Below are positions 1-8,816 of a stretch of DNA of 64,000 bases, piece after piece. This DNA is from Pseudomonadota bacterium. GTDB lineage: Bacteria; Pseudomonadota; Alphaproteobacteria; SP197. The position numbers and the translations under genes were made by a program. The notes under the pieces are model-generated. The model ran no database searches. It was not told the origin of the DNA and saw nothing but the letters and a program-made list of their open reading frames with translations. Every line of letters starts with the position of its first letter. The stretch's first letter is position 1. The DNA is taken from contig JBCCIS010000005.1 in the NCBI GenBank assembly GCA_039028155.1, positions 62,001-126,000 of the forward strand, given 5' to 3'.

Positions 1-1
1 C

Positions 2-295
2 CGCGAGGGGCTCGCCGCTCTGGCCGGACGCCACGAGGTCATCGGCAACGTCCGTGGCTCCGGTCTCTTCTTCGGCGCCGAGCTGGTGCTTGATCGCGCG
101 ACCAAGGAACCGGCGACGGCCTATGCGACGACAATTGCCAACGCAATGAGGGACCGGGGCGTTCTGCTCAATGTCCTCGGCATTCACTACAACACGCTCA
201 AGATCCGCCCACCGCTGCCGTTTACCAAGGAAGACGCCGGTATCCTCTTGGAAGCGCTCGACGACGCCTTGACAAATGTGCCTGTAATCTCATGA
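2..295 (+). CDS. Class III (PLP) aminotransferase, C-terminal part only
   Basis: The last 97 codons of a gene whose 5' part lies before the window. The opening residues (I read VRGSGLFFGAEL after a short lead) match the conserved C-terminal domain of class III pyridoxal-phosphate aminotransferases, and the ending, with a stretch about binding the small domain (LKIRPPLPF), is typical of the ornithine/GABA aminotransferase group. The PLP lysine would be upstream and cannot be checked. Its stop overlaps the ATG of the kinase gene by four bases (ATGA), so the two are translationally coupled. Class III aminotransferases paired with such kinases are known, for example in the hydroxylysine and phosphoethanolamine phospholyase groups, so this may be a phospholyase rather than a true transaminase. 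Confidence 0.8.
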   Translation, partial: REGLAALAGRHEVIGNVRGSGLFFGAELVLDRATKEPATAYATTIANAMRDRGVLLNVLGIHYNTLKIRPPLPFTKEDAGILLEALDDALTNVPVIS

Positions 296-1239
296 CGATG
301 GACCTGATTCAGTTGGCCGCGGCGCGCTGGGAGTTTGCCGAAGACACGCTGGATTTGGTCGCGGAGCGCGAGAACAAGATCTACAGCGCGCTCGATGCGA
401 AGGGTCGGCGGTTCGCGCTCCGGCTTCACCGCGATGGCTATGTCACCGAGCAGGAGATCCTCTCCGAACTCGCCTGGGCGGATGTGTTAAGCGCCGATGG
501 TGTCGCGGTGCCGTCACCCTTGGCATCGGCAGAGGGGCGGCTCGTCGAGTGTATCGACGGGCGGTTGTTCAGTGCGCTCACGTGGATGCCGGGTAGGCCG
601 ATGGGCGAGGGCGGCAAGCCGCTGGCGCTGAGAGACCGCCAGACTGTCTTTCGGAACATCGGTATCGCGTTGGCGCAATTGCATTCGACGTCCGACGGTT
701 GGTCGCCGCCGGCAACGTTCGTGCGGCGCTCGTGGGACCTCGAAGGTCTGTTGGGCGAGGCACCGGTCTGGGGCCGGTTCTGGGAGAATCCCTTTCTGAG
801 CGACGACGATCTCAGCGTGATCACGCATGCGCGTGCCGTTACCCGAGCTATGCTCGAGGATATCGGTCCGTCGCTCGACTATGGCCTTATCCACGCCGAT
901 GCGCTGCGCGAGAACATCCTGGTGGATGGCACCGACGTCATCCTGATCGACTTTGATGACAGTGGATACGGCTACCGCCTGTTCGAGATCGCGACGACAT
1001 TGTTGCGCAACAATGATGAGCCGGATGTCGCCGACCTCACAAAGGCACTGTTGGAAGGCTATCGGACGGTGCGGCCTCTCGATACGACGTACCTGCCGCT
1101 CTTCATGGTGCTGCGTACCTTCACGTATCTCGGCTGGATCGTGCCACGGATCGATGAACCCGAAGGGCACGACCGATGCGCGCTCTTCGTGCGCGAGGCC
1201 GTCGACTTCAGTCGCCGGTTTCTTGAGGAAAACGCCTAG
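292..1239 (+). CDS. APH-family small-molecule kinase (hydroxylysine/homoserine kinase-like)
   Basis: A 315-residue protein of the aminoglycoside phosphotransferase/choline kinase fold, the usual length for this family. The catalytic loop is intact: H201-x-D203-x4-N208, followed by the metal-binding IDFDD (D220 onward). These proteins move the gamma-phosphate of ATP or GTP to a hydroxyl of a small amine or amino acid in the cytoplasm. The gene begins inside the stop codon of the aminotransferase gene. This coupling suggests a two-step route in which the kinase phosphorylates a hydroxy-amine and the PLP enzyme then removes phosphate and ammonia, as for hydroxylysine. That substrate is an inference; homoserine or an antibiotic remain possible. 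Confidence 0.75.
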   Translation: MTMDLIQLAAARWEFAEDTLDLVAERENKIYSALDAKGRRFALRLHRDGYVTEQEILSELAWADVLSADGVAVPSPLASAEGRLVECIDGRLFSALTWMPGRPMGEGGKPLALRDRQTVFRNIGIALAQLHSTSDGWSPPATFVRRSWDLEGLLGEAPVWGRFWENPFLSDDDLSVITHARAVTRAMLEDIGPSLDYGLIHADALRENILVDGTDVILIDFDDSGYGYRLFEIATTLLRNNDEPDVADLTKALLEGYRTVRPLDTTYLPLFMVLRTFTYLGWIVPRIDEPEGHDRCALFVREAVDFSRRFLEENA

Positions 1240-1260
1240 CCTCAATGGGCTCCGTGGCCT

Positions 1261-2949
1261 TCATCCACCTCTATGCTTGAAGCTGTCGCGGCGAAAGCTG
1301 TAGAGCGCCGCCGGATCGACGGCGACATCGACCACGGCCGGTTTGCCGCATCGAAGTGCCGCCTCGACCGCGTCACCGACCTCGCCGATGCGCTCGACAC
1401 GGAAACCGGCGGCACCGTAGAGCTCGGCAGCCTTGTCGAAGGGCGGGCTGCTGACATCGGCGCCGATATAGCGCTCGCCAAAGAAGTCGCGCTGATAGGC
1501 CTTTTCCGCGCCCCAGCACGTGTTGTTCATGACCACGGTGACGGTGTTGATGCCGTGGTCGACGGCAGTGCTGAGTTCGGAGATGGTCATGCCGAAGCCG
1601 CCATCGCCCATCAGGCTGACGACCGGGCGCTCTGGACGACCGAGCTTGATGCCGAGACCACAGGCGAACGAGAAACCTACCAGGCCGAAGTCGAGAGGTG
1701 TGAAGAGGCTGGGCGGTTCCCAATAGTTCAACGCGTCGGTCGCCTGCAGACACAGTGTGCCGGCATCCAGCGTAATCGCGGCATCGCGCGGCAACACGTC
1801 GCGTAGGACCTTAAAGAGCCCGGATGGCTGGATCGGGTGGGTGTCGGTGGCCGCATCAGCGTCCCGTTTGTCCAAGTAAGCAGTGCGCTCTGTCGAGAAC
1901 TGGTCGGTCCACGCCTCGACTTCGTCGCGCCTTTCCCGATTGGCAACAGCGTCGCGCAGCTGTCGCGCAGCCGTTGGTGCGTCCGCCCAGATGCCGACGG
2001 CGACCGGGAAGTAGCGGCCAATGGCGGTCGGCTCCAGCTCGACCTGGATGATCGCCGCTTGTTCGTTGATGTTGTCGTAGGAGTAAAACGTCGAGTTGAA
2101 GCCGAGCCGTGTGCCGAGCGCCAGGATGACATCGGCTTCCTTGGCCAGGCGCGACGCGACGGGATTGCCGCGCGGCCCCATCTGGCCCGCATTCAGCGGA
2201 TGGCCGAAGGGAATGGCGTCGCCATGACCGGGCGCGGTGACGACGGGCGCATTGAGCGCCTCGGCGAGCTCCAGAGCCTCCGGGTGGCCGCCGGTGTTCT
2301 TGATGCCGCCGCCGGCGACGATGACCGGCCGCTCCGCGTCGCGCAACAGGTCCGCGGCCTGCATGATGGCTTCCGTTGCACCGGCGGGAGCGTGCTGCGA
2401 ACGGTAGGTCGCGGGATCCTGGAAGGCAGGATAGTTCGCCGTTGCTGACAACACGTCGCGTGGCAGGTTGAGCTGCACCGGTCCGCGCCGTGGCGTCATG
2501 GCAACGCGAAAGGCCTCGCGAAACATTTCCGGCACCCGCTCGACCTGGGTGGCGGTCCAGGTCTTCTTGGTGACCGGGGTGAAGAGCGCCTGCTGATCGA
2601 CCTCCTGAAAGGCATCGCGATAGACATGTCCTGTGGAGAGCGATCCGGCAATCGAGACGACCGGTGAGAAGGCGGCTGCTGCCTGGCTCAAACCGGTCAC
2701 CAGGTTGGTCGCGCCGGGGCCGTTCTGCCCGGCCAGGATCACGCCCGCCTTGCCGGTCGCGCGCGCGTAGCCATCGGCCATGTGCGTGCCCGTGCGTTCG
2801 TCGTGTACGCCGATGAAGTTGATCTCGGGTGCGTCATAAAGCGCATCGAACATCTCCATCGTCGCCGAGCCGATCAAGCCGAACACGTGCTCGACCCTTT
2901 CAACCTTCAGCGCTTCGACGGCGGCCTGCCCGCCAGACAGTTTCTGCAT
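1261..2949 (-). CDS. Thiamine-diphosphate-dependent enzyme, acetolactate synthase family (Xsc-like N-terminus)
   Basis: A 562-residue ThDP enzyme with the standard three-domain layout. The N-terminal pyrimidine-binding domain carries the activating glutamate E51 in a HDERTGTHMADGYAR context; the C-terminal domain has the GDG...NN diphosphate/Mg motif starting near residue 446. The N-terminus (FGLIGSATMEMFDAL) resembles sulfoacetaldehyde acetyltransferase, but family members also include acetolactate synthase, glyoxylate carboligase and benzoylformate decarboxylase, so the substrate is open. An AAGGAAG Shine-Dalgarno precedes the ATG. It ends 19 bases from the convergent kinase gene. The gene downstream of no obvious partner subunit suggests a single-subunit enzyme, not a biosynthetic AHAS, which would have a small regulatory subunit nearby. 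Confidence 0.75.
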   Translation of the reverse strand: MQKLSGGQAAVEALKVERVEHVFGLIGSATMEMFDALYDAPEINFIGVHDERTGTHMADGYARATGKAGVILAGQNGPGATNLVTGLSQAAAAFSPVVSIAGSLSTGHVYRDAFQEVDQQALFTPVTKKTWTATQVERVPEMFREAFRVAMTPRRGPVQLNLPRDVLSATANYPAFQDPATYRSQHAPAGATEAIMQAADLLRDAERPVIVAGGGIKNTGGHPEALELAEALNAPVVTAPGHGDAIPFGHPLNAGQMGPRGNPVASRLAKEADVILALGTRLGFNSTFYSYDNINEQAAIIQVELEPTAIGRYFPVAVGIWADAPTAARQLRDAVANRERRDEVEAWTDQFSTERTAYLDKRDADAATDTHPIQPSGLFKVLRDVLPRDAAITLDAGTLCLQATDALNYWEPPSLFTPLDFGLVGFSFACGLGIKLGRPERPVVSLMGDGGFGMTISELSTAVDHGINTVTVVMNNTCWGAEKAYQRDFFGERYIGADVSSPPFDKAAELYGAAGFRVERIGEVGDAVEAALRCGKPAVVDVAVDPAALYSFRRDSFKHRGG

Positions 2950-2984
2950 CGTGGTCTTCCTTTATCGCGAACGTGCGCGGCCCC

Positions 2985-3782
2985 TTACGGTAAGGTCTCG
3001 TCCAGAAACCGCAGCACGGGATTGGTAAAAAGTTCAGGCTCTTCCACGAGGCCCATGTGCTGGAGGCTCGGTATGATCACGATCTCGGCGCCAGCAATTT
3101 CGCGCGCGATCCCGTGTGACATGGCCGGTGTGCTGCCGCTGTCGTTCTCGGTCGTGATAACGAGCGAGGGTGCTGCGATCGGCGGCTGTGGGTGGACCAG
3201 TTCGACCACGCCTTGGGCCAGCACCTGACGGGCCTGGGCATAGACCTCAGGATCGTTGGCCAGGATCCACTGGCGGGCGAGTGCGATGATATCGGGCCGA
3301 GTTTCGCGAAAGTCGGGCGTGAACCAGCGCGCGATCGAGGTGTCGATATTGGCCGCCGGCCCGCCTGCGGCCGTGTCGGCGGCGCGCTCCTCGACCAGCT
3401 TCTGGGCTTCGGGCCCGCGTTCATGGGGCGAGTTAAGAATCACAAGCGCCGCGACCCGGTCAGGATGATCCATGGTGAAGCGCCGATTGATCATGCCGCC
3501 CAGCGAGTACCCGACGATGGCAGCCTTGGCGATGTCCGCGTGATCGAGCAACGCGCGTAATTGATCGGCAAACACCGGCAAGGACAGCCGGGCGTCAGGT
3601 CGCGTGCTCTCGCCGTGGCCACAGAGGTCGTAGCTGACCACGTGATAACGTTCCGCCAGCGCTGGCACATGCCACTGCCACATCTTCCGGCTCATGCCCA
3701 GACCGTGGATCAGAACGATGACCGGCGCATTGTCCGGCCCATTGATCTCGAAGGCTGTGCCGTCGCTGGTGCGATCCGCCAT
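2985..3782 (-). CDS. Alpha/beta hydrolase (3-oxoadipate enol-lactonase-like)
   Basis: A 265-residue cytoplasmic alpha/beta hydrolase. The oxyanion-hole HGLGMSRKMW lies at residues 26-35, the nucleophile elbow GYSLGG places the catalytic serine at S93, an acid is likely in TENDSG near residue 215, and the histidine in LQHMG near residue 242. The longer open frame that starts upstream would overlap the luciferase-like gene and has non-family residues, so I start at the ATG at 3782, which leaves a 13-base gap. The fold resembles PcaD enol-lactonases and ester or C-C hydrolases of aromatic pathways. The substrate is not readable from sequence. Confidence 0.75.
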   Translation of the reverse strand: MADRTSDGTAFEINGPDNAPVIVLIHGLGMSRKMWQWHVPALAERYHVVSYDLCGHGESTRPDARLSLPVFADQLRALLDHADIAKAAIVGYSLGGMINRRFTMDHPDRVAALVILNSPHERGPEAQKLVEERAADTAAGGPAANIDTSIARWFTPDFRETRPDIIALARQWILANDPEVYAQARQVLAQGVVELVHPQPPIAAPSLVITTENDSGSTPAMSHGIAREIAGAEIVIIPSLQHMGLVEEPELFTNPVLRFLDETLP

Positions 3783-3795
3783 GACGGCCGGTCGG

Positions 3796-4833
3796 TCAGG
3801 AGAACGCCGGAATGACCTCGGAACAGAACAGTTCGAGCGAACGTTTCTGTTCTTTGAGGCCCAGACCCATGCTGGCGTAGTAGACGAACTCGTCGACGCC
3901 CAGGTCGTCATACCGCTTCAGCTTGGCGATCACCTCGTCGGGCGTGCCGAACATCAGGTTCTCGCTGAGCATCTTGGGATCGTACTCGTCGCGGTTACCC
4001 AGCTCGTCGAACGGGATCGACCTCGGGAAACCGTCTTCGACATCGCCCAGGTTCTTGAACAGGTTCTCGAACTGGCTGAGCTGACGTTGCGCCGCCTTGA
4101 CCGGGATCTCCCACTCGTCCGCACTGTCGTAGACGGCGGTGTGCCGCATCATGGCGAAGATCGGCCGCTCGGCGCCGGGATGGGCATCCATCGCCTCGTC
4201 CAGACGCGACTTGTAGAGTTCGGCTTCCGAAAACGGACGGGTCAGCGGCCACGACACGATGTGGCAGCCATGCTTGACCGCGTAGTCATAGGTAATCGGC
4301 GCGCGCGCAGCGACCCAGATTGGCGGATGCGGTTTCTGGACCGGCTTCGGTACCGAGGTCGATGTCGGGAACGACCAGAACTCGCCATCGTGCTCATAGT
4401 CGCCGGCCCACAGCGCCTTCAACGCCGGCAGCATTTCGTGCATGTAGCGCCAGCCGTCGGTCTGCTTGAGGCCCGGCTGCATGCGGTCGAACTCACGCTG
4501 GTAGGCGCCGGAGCCGATGCCGAACTCCAGCCGGCCACCGCTGATCAGATCGACAAAGGCCGCTTCGCCCGCCAGTTCGATAGGGTGCCAGTAAGGCGCG
4601 ACGACAACGGCGGTACCCAGTCGAATGCGGTCCGTGTGATCGGCCCACCAGGTCAGGATCGAGAACGGGTTGGGCGCGATGGTCATTTCCAGCGCATGAT
4701 GCTCGGCGGCCCAGACGATATTGAAACCGCCCTGATCGGCCATCTGCACCATCTCGAGCGTGTGGCGCGCGACCTCGGCCATATCCTGGCTGCCGTCCAT
4801 GCGTTCCATGTTGATGGCGAGCTGAAATTTCAT
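3796..4833 (-). CDS. Luciferase-like (LLM class) flavin-dependent monooxygenase
   Basis: A 345-residue member of the bacterial luciferase/alkanesulfonate monooxygenase superfamily (TIM barrel binding FMNH2 or F420). Family features are the start KFQLAINMER, WAAEHHA near residues 45-50, a NPFSILTWWADHTDRIRLGTAVV-type strand/helix and a GSGAYQREFDR segment binding the flavin phosphate. I use the ATG at 4833, preceded by AAGGAAAAGGG, rather than an in-frame ATG 84 bases upstream, which lacks family residues. It precedes the alpha/beta hydrolase gene with a 13-base gap and follows the aldehyde dehydrogenase gene, an arrangement that suits oxygenative ring or C-C cleavage followed by hydrolysis and aldehyde oxidation. 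This pathway is inference. Confidence 0.8.
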   Translation of the reverse strand: MKFQLAINMERMDGSQDMAEVARHTLEMVQMADQGGFNIVWAAEHHALEMTIAPNPFSILTWWADHTDRIRLGTAVVVAPYWHPIELAGEAAFVDLISGGRLEFGIGSGAYQREFDRMQPGLKQTDGWRYMHEMLPALKALWAGDYEHDGEFWSFPTSTSVPKPVQKPHPPIWVAARAPITYDYAVKHGCHIVSWPLTRPFSEAELYKSRLDEAMDAHPGAERPIFAMMRHTAVYDSADEWEIPVKAAQRQLSQFENLFKNLGDVEDGFPRSIPFDELGNRDEYDPKMLSENLMFGTPDEVIAKLKRYDDLGVDEFVYYASMGLGLKEQKRSLELFCSEVIPAFS

Positions 4834-4938
4834 GGCGATCCCTTTTCCTTCGCAAGGCTCCATTTGGCGTCGGTCCGCTCTAGCCTCATGCGCGTCCTTT
4901 GGCCAGTCATTCCGCATGCGCCTTGTCGGAGTCGAACG

Positions 4939-6420
4939 TCATCGTGCGACGAACTGGCTGCCCAGCGGTTCGTCCGACGTGTTCATCCAGACGGTCTTGG
5001 GGCGCGTGTAGTCGTGCATGGCCTGTAGGCCACTCTCGCGGCCATAGCCGGAGCCTTTGACGCCGCCGAACTCGGCGATTGGCGAGACCGCGCGATAGGT
5101 GTTGACCCATACGATACCGGCCTTCACCGCACGCGCCATGCGGAGCGATCGCGCGCTGTCACGTGTGAAGATGCCGGCAGCGAGGCCGTGTTTGGTGTCA
5201 TTGGCAAGGCGAACGGCATCGGCCTCGTCCTTGAACCGAAGGACACTCAGGACTGGCCCGAAGAGTTCGGTATCGACGATCCGGAGATCCTGGCGGGGAC
5301 AGGCAATGATCGTAGGTTCGTAGTAGAGCCCTTCAAGGTGTTCCGGACGCCTACCACCACAAAGCAGTTGACCACCTTCGCTCTGCGCATGGGCGACTTC
5401 GCGTTCAATGTGGTCGAGCTGGGCTTGGGTGCAAAGAGGTCCCATCTGCGTGTCGTCGGCGAGCGGATCGCCTATCACAATCCGACCGGCCTGCTCGACC
5501 ATATGCTCAAGAAAGGCATCGGCGATTCCGTCCTGCAGATAAAGTCGCGAACCCGCCACGCAGCTCTGGCCTGCCGCGCCGAAAATTCCGGAAACGGCGC
5601 CGTTGACGGCACTCTCCAGGTTCACGTCATCGAAAACGATGAAGGGTGACTTGCCGCCGAGCTCCAGCGAGACCTCCGCGAAGTTGTTGGTGGAGTTTTG
5701 CAGCACGTGCTGCGCGGCCACCGGGCCGCCGGTGAACGAGATACGCGCAACCAAAGGATGGGAGGTCAGGGCCCGGCCACAAGGATCGCCGTGTCCGGTG
5801 ACGATGTTGACGACGCCGGGTGGGATGCCTGCCTGATCGATCAAGCGCCCGAACTCCAGCATCGCAGCCGAGGCATGTTCGGACGCCTTCAGCACAATGG
5901 TGTTGCCGGCTGCGAGGGCGGGGCCGATCTTGACCGCGCTCAAAAAGAGCTGCGAATTCCACGGTACCACCGCGGCGACAACGCCGAGCGGTTCGCGATC
6001 GGTAAAGACGAACATGTCCGGCTTGTCGATCGGCAGCGTTTCGCCGCTCACCTTGTCGGCGCAGCCTGCATAGAAATGGAAGAACTCGGCGATGTATCGG
6101 GCCTGCCATCGCGTCTCCTCGAACAGCTTGCCGGTATCGAGCGCTTCGATCCTGCCGAGCTCTTCTGACCGTTCGGCCAGCAGATCGGCCAGACGGCGCA
6201 GGCAGTGGCCGCGCTCGGTCGGCGTCATCATCGACCAGGGTCCGTCGTTGAAGGCGCGATCGGCGGCCTGCACCGCGCGGTCGACATCATCGGCAGTCGC
6301 CTCGGGAAGACGCGACCAAACCTCGCCGGACGCTGGATTGATGCTGTCGAACGACCCACCGTCTGACGCGTCGACCCACGCGCCATCAATGAGCATTTGA
6401 TAGGCCTGAACCCCAGTCAT
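4939..6420 (-). CDS. NAD(P)-dependent aldehyde dehydrogenase
   Basis: A 493-residue aldehyde dehydrogenase, standard length. The catalytic pair is intact: general base E253 in LELGGKSPF and nucleophile C287 in GQSCVAGS. VPWN at the substrate tunnel, KASEHAS for NAD ribose contact and ELFGPVLSV near the C-terminus are also present. I start at ATG 6420, which has GGAGGA seven bases upstream; a longer frame has no ribosome binding site. The closest families are betaine-, 4-aminobutyraldehyde- and hydroxymuconic-semialdehyde dehydrogenases. It is divergent from the LysR gene at 6536 and begins a minus-strand run with the luciferase-like and hydrolase genes, which the LysR may control. Confidence 0.9.
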   Translation of the reverse strand: MTGVQAYQMLIDGAWVDASDGGSFDSINPASGEVWSRLPEATADDVDRAVQAADRAFNDGPWSMMTPTERGHCLRRLADLLAERSEELGRIEALDTGKLFEETRWQARYIAEFFHFYAGCADKVSGETLPIDKPDMFVFTDREPLGVVAAVVPWNSQLFLSAVKIGPALAAGNTIVLKASEHASAAMLEFGRLIDQAGIPPGVVNIVTGHGDPCGRALTSHPLVARISFTGGPVAAQHVLQNSTNNFAEVSLELGGKSPFIVFDDVNLESAVNGAVSGIFGAAGQSCVAGSRLYLQDGIADAFLEHMVEQAGRIVIGDPLADDTQMGPLCTQAQLDHIEREVAHAQSEGGQLLCGGRRPEHLEGLYYEPTIIACPRQDLRIVDTELFGPVLSVLRFKDEADAVRLANDTKHGLAAGIFTRDSARSLRMARAVKAGIVWVNTYRAVSPIAEFGGVKGSGYGRESGLQAMHDYTRPKTVWMNTSDEPLGSQFVAR

Positions 6421-6535
6421 GGGACCGTCCTCCGCCACAAGCTGCCTACGAGCGCAATGTGACTGCACGACAATTATTTGTTAAACGAATTATATTGTAT
6501 ATTTAGTTCGATTTACCCGAACCATTGAGAAGCGA
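6421..6535. promoter_or_regulatory. AT-rich divergent promoter between aldehyde dehydrogenase and LysR genes
   Basis: The 115 bases between two divergent genes contain a sharply AT-rich core (about 6470-6520) in an otherwise GC-rich window. It holds an imperfect inverted repeat, AAACGAA near 6483 and TTCGATTT near 6508, the size expected for a LysR site. LysR proteins usually bind between themselves and the gene they regulate, so this is the likely control region for both. No exact -35/-10 pair can be assigned. Confidence 0.5.
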
Positions 6536-7372
6536 ATGAACGTCACCACGCTGCAGACTTTTCTGGCGATCGTTGAAACCGGGAGCCTGGTTCGCGCTTC
6601 AGAGCAGTTGAACGTCGCCCAATCGACTGTAACGGCTCGTTTGAACGCTTTGGAGGACGACCTTGGTCAGACACTCCTGCGCCGCCAGAAATCGGGTGCC
6701 GCGCTGACTGCCCCGGGCGTCAAGTTCAAACGCTATGCGGAGGTGATGACGGAACTCTGGCGTCAGGCGCGGCAGGAAACGTCGTTGCCGGCCGGTATTC
6801 AGACGGTTTGCAACATCGGCTGCGACATCGATCTATGGCCTGTGCTGGGCAGCCGGTTTTTCGGCGCGCTTGTGAAGGATCATCCGGATATCGCGGTCTC
6901 GGTTCTGCCCGGGGCCCCAGCAGACCTTGACCGTTGGCTTGGCAGTGGTCTGATCAATGCCGCCTTCACCTACCAGCCGACCGCGCACGAAAATCAGACG
7001 ATGACGGCGCTGCGCACCGAGCGCATGATCCTAATCTCGACACGACCGGATAGCCCGATCCGTTTTGATCCCGGCTACATCTACGTCGATGCCGGCGAAG
7101 ATTTCGGACGCCGGCACGCTGCCGCCTATGCCGATGCCGACACCGCCACGATCAGTTTCGGGTGCGCGGTCTGGGCGCTCGATCATCTGCTGGCACACGG
7201 CGGGTCGGCCTATTTGCCGGAAAGCCTCGCCGAGCAACATCTTGGTTCCGGCGCGCTTCACGCTATCGACGGCGCGCCGGTGTTCACCCGAACTGCCTTC
7301 CTGATCACCAACGATGAGGCGGCCGCAGATTGGCCGTGGATGCCCGGGTTGATCGAGCGGCTTACGGCGTGA
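6536..7372 (+). CDS. LysR-family transcriptional regulator
   Basis: A 278-residue LysR regulator. The N-terminal winged helix-turn-helix is clear (FLAIVETGSLVRASEQLNVAQSTVTARLNALE, about residues 9-41), followed by the linker helix and a shortened type 2 periplasmic-binding-like effector domain. It is slightly shorter than the usual 290-310 residues. A GAGAAG sequence precedes the ATG. Divergent placement from the aldehyde dehydrogenase gene suggests control of that minus-strand group. The effector is unknown. Confidence 0.9.
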   Translation: MNVTTLQTFLAIVETGSLVRASEQLNVAQSTVTARLNALEDDLGQTLLRRQKSGAALTAPGVKFKRYAEVMTELWRQARQETSLPAGIQTVCNIGCDIDLWPVLGSRFFGALVKDHPDIAVSVLPGAPADLDRWLGSGLINAAFTYQPTAHENQTMTALRTERMILISTRPDSPIRFDPGYIYVDAGEDFGRRHAAAYADADTATISFGCAVWALDHLLAHGGSAYLPESLAEQHLGSGALHAIDGAPVFTRTAFLITNDEAAADWPWMPGLIERLTA

Positions 7373-7379
7373 ATGCACT

Positions 7380-8726
7380 CTAGACCATGCTTTTGACGTC
7401 GGCGGAGAAGGTCGGGAAGGCGTAGATCTGGTCGCGCAGGTCGGCGGCCGGAATGCCGTGGCGCATGGCAAGCGCGAAGAGGTGGATCAACTCTTCGGCC
7501 TGATGGCCAACCATGTGCGCACCGACAATGCAGTCGCTGTCCGGATCGACCAGGGTCTTGGCGAAAGCGACCGTCTCGCCATAGGTGCGGCCCGAGAACC
7601 ACTCGGTCATGTCGGACGTCACCACCTTGACGTTGATATCGCGTTCCCGGGCTTGCTCCTCGGTCAGGCCGACGCTGCTCAGGGCCGGCACCGTATAGAC
7701 GCTGCTCGGGATCGCGTCGTAACTGGGTTTCTCGGATGGCCCGTTGACGATGTTGTGGCCAACGATCCGCCCTTCGTAAGTCGCGACGGGTGACAGTTGG
7801 GCGGAGTGCACGAGGGCGTCGCCCGCCACCCACACGGCGGGATTGGAGATCGAGCGCAGGTAGTCGTCAACCTCGACCCGGATGCCGTCATGGGCGATGC
7901 CGGCTGCTTCCAGATCCAGCGTATCGACATTGGCGACCCGGCCCGCGCCGTTCACGACCCGCGCGGTCACCTGGTGCTGTGCCTTGCCGTCGTGTTCGTA
8001 GTCGACACGAAGGCCGTCCGCAGTTTCGGAGATCGCCGTCACGGTGACGCCGGTCTTGACTGTGACGCCCAACCGTTCGGTCTCGGTACGGATCGCGTCC
8101 ACGGCATCGTGATCCAGGCGCGGCAGAAGCCTTGGCAGGGCTTCCAGGATTGTCACCTCCGCGCCGGCGCGGGCGTAGACATGGCTGAACTCCATGGCGA
8201 TGACACCGCCGCCGATGAAGATGACCGACTTGGGCATGGTGCGTTCTGACAAAACCTCATCCGACGTAATCATGTTTTCGCCGCCGGGTATCGGAAGGGA
8301 TCTCGGTTTCGATCCGGTGGCGATCACGATGTTCTCGCCCTCGATCACTCGGCCGTCGACCTCGATCGTATTGGGCCCCGTGAACCGGGCGTTGCCGGTG
8401 ATCGCGGTGCCGCGTTGTTCGGCGAGACCGCGCATATTGCCGGGGATGGCCGCGATCAGATCTTTCTCGCGGTCGATCATGGCCGACCAATCCAGGCGCG
8501 GCTCGCCGACGGTGATGCCGTGAACGCTGGCCCGCTCGATCTCGTGAAGGCTGTGGGCGGCGGCGACAAGCACCTTTTTGGGCGTGCAGCCGCGGTTGGG
8601 ACAGGTGCCGCCGAAGTCGCGGTCCTCGATCAGGGCCAGGCTCTTGCCGGCGCTGTGCACGATGCTGGATACGCCAAACCCGGCGTTACCGGCGCCCAGG
8701 ATGACAACGTCGAATTTCTCGGTCAT
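7380..8726 (-). CDS. FAD-dependent pyridine nucleotide-disulfide oxidoreductase lacking the C-terminal catalytic His
   Basis: A 448-residue flavoprotein of the glutathione reductase/dihydrolipoamide dehydrogenase family. GAGNAG (residues 11-16) binds FAD; the redox-active pair is C42-x4-C47 in GGTCPNRGCTPKK; a second GGGVIAMEF near 165 binds NAD(P)H; GDAL near 300 is the second FAD motif. The dimerisation domain ends with YAFPTFSAD, where the usual HPTxxE catalytic histidine-glutamate pair should be: histidine is replaced by F437. It therefore probably does not reduce a thiol substrate by the classic mechanism and may act on quinones, metals or another acceptor. The start at 8726 is taken from the family N-terminus. 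Confidence 0.85.
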   Translation of the reverse strand: MTEKFDVVILGAGNAGFGVSSIVHSAGKSLALIEDRDFGGTCPNRGCTPKKVLVAAAHSLHEIERASVHGITVGEPRLDWSAMIDREKDLIAAIPGNMRGLAEQRGTAITGNARFTGPNTIEVDGRVIEGENIVIATGSKPRSLPIPGGENMITSDEVLSERTMPKSVIFIGGGVIAMEFSHVYARAGAEVTILEALPRLLPRLDHDAVDAIRTETERLGVTVKTGVTVTAISETADGLRVDYEHDGKAQHQVTARVVNGAGRVANVDTLDLEAAGIAHDGIRVEVDDYLRSISNPAVWVAGDALVHSAQLSPVATYEGRIVGHNIVNGPSEKPSYDAIPSSVYTVPALSSVGLTEEQARERDINVKVVTSDMTEWFSGRTYGETVAFAKTLVDPDSDCIVGAHMVGHQAEELIHLFALAMRHGIPAADLRDQIYAFPTFSADVKSMV

Positions 8727-8816
8727 GGCAGATCTCCAATGTGTTCCCAAGCGGGATGCGCGGAACGGTGTTCGCGTTACAGGCCGAGGTCGGAAAGCCC
8801 CGGGTGATCGTCGCGC

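Noticed and set aside
3694-5028. A 444-codon plus-strand open frame opposite the luciferase-like gene
   Set aside because: It is antisense to conserved coding sequence on the minus strand, and no family residues are present.
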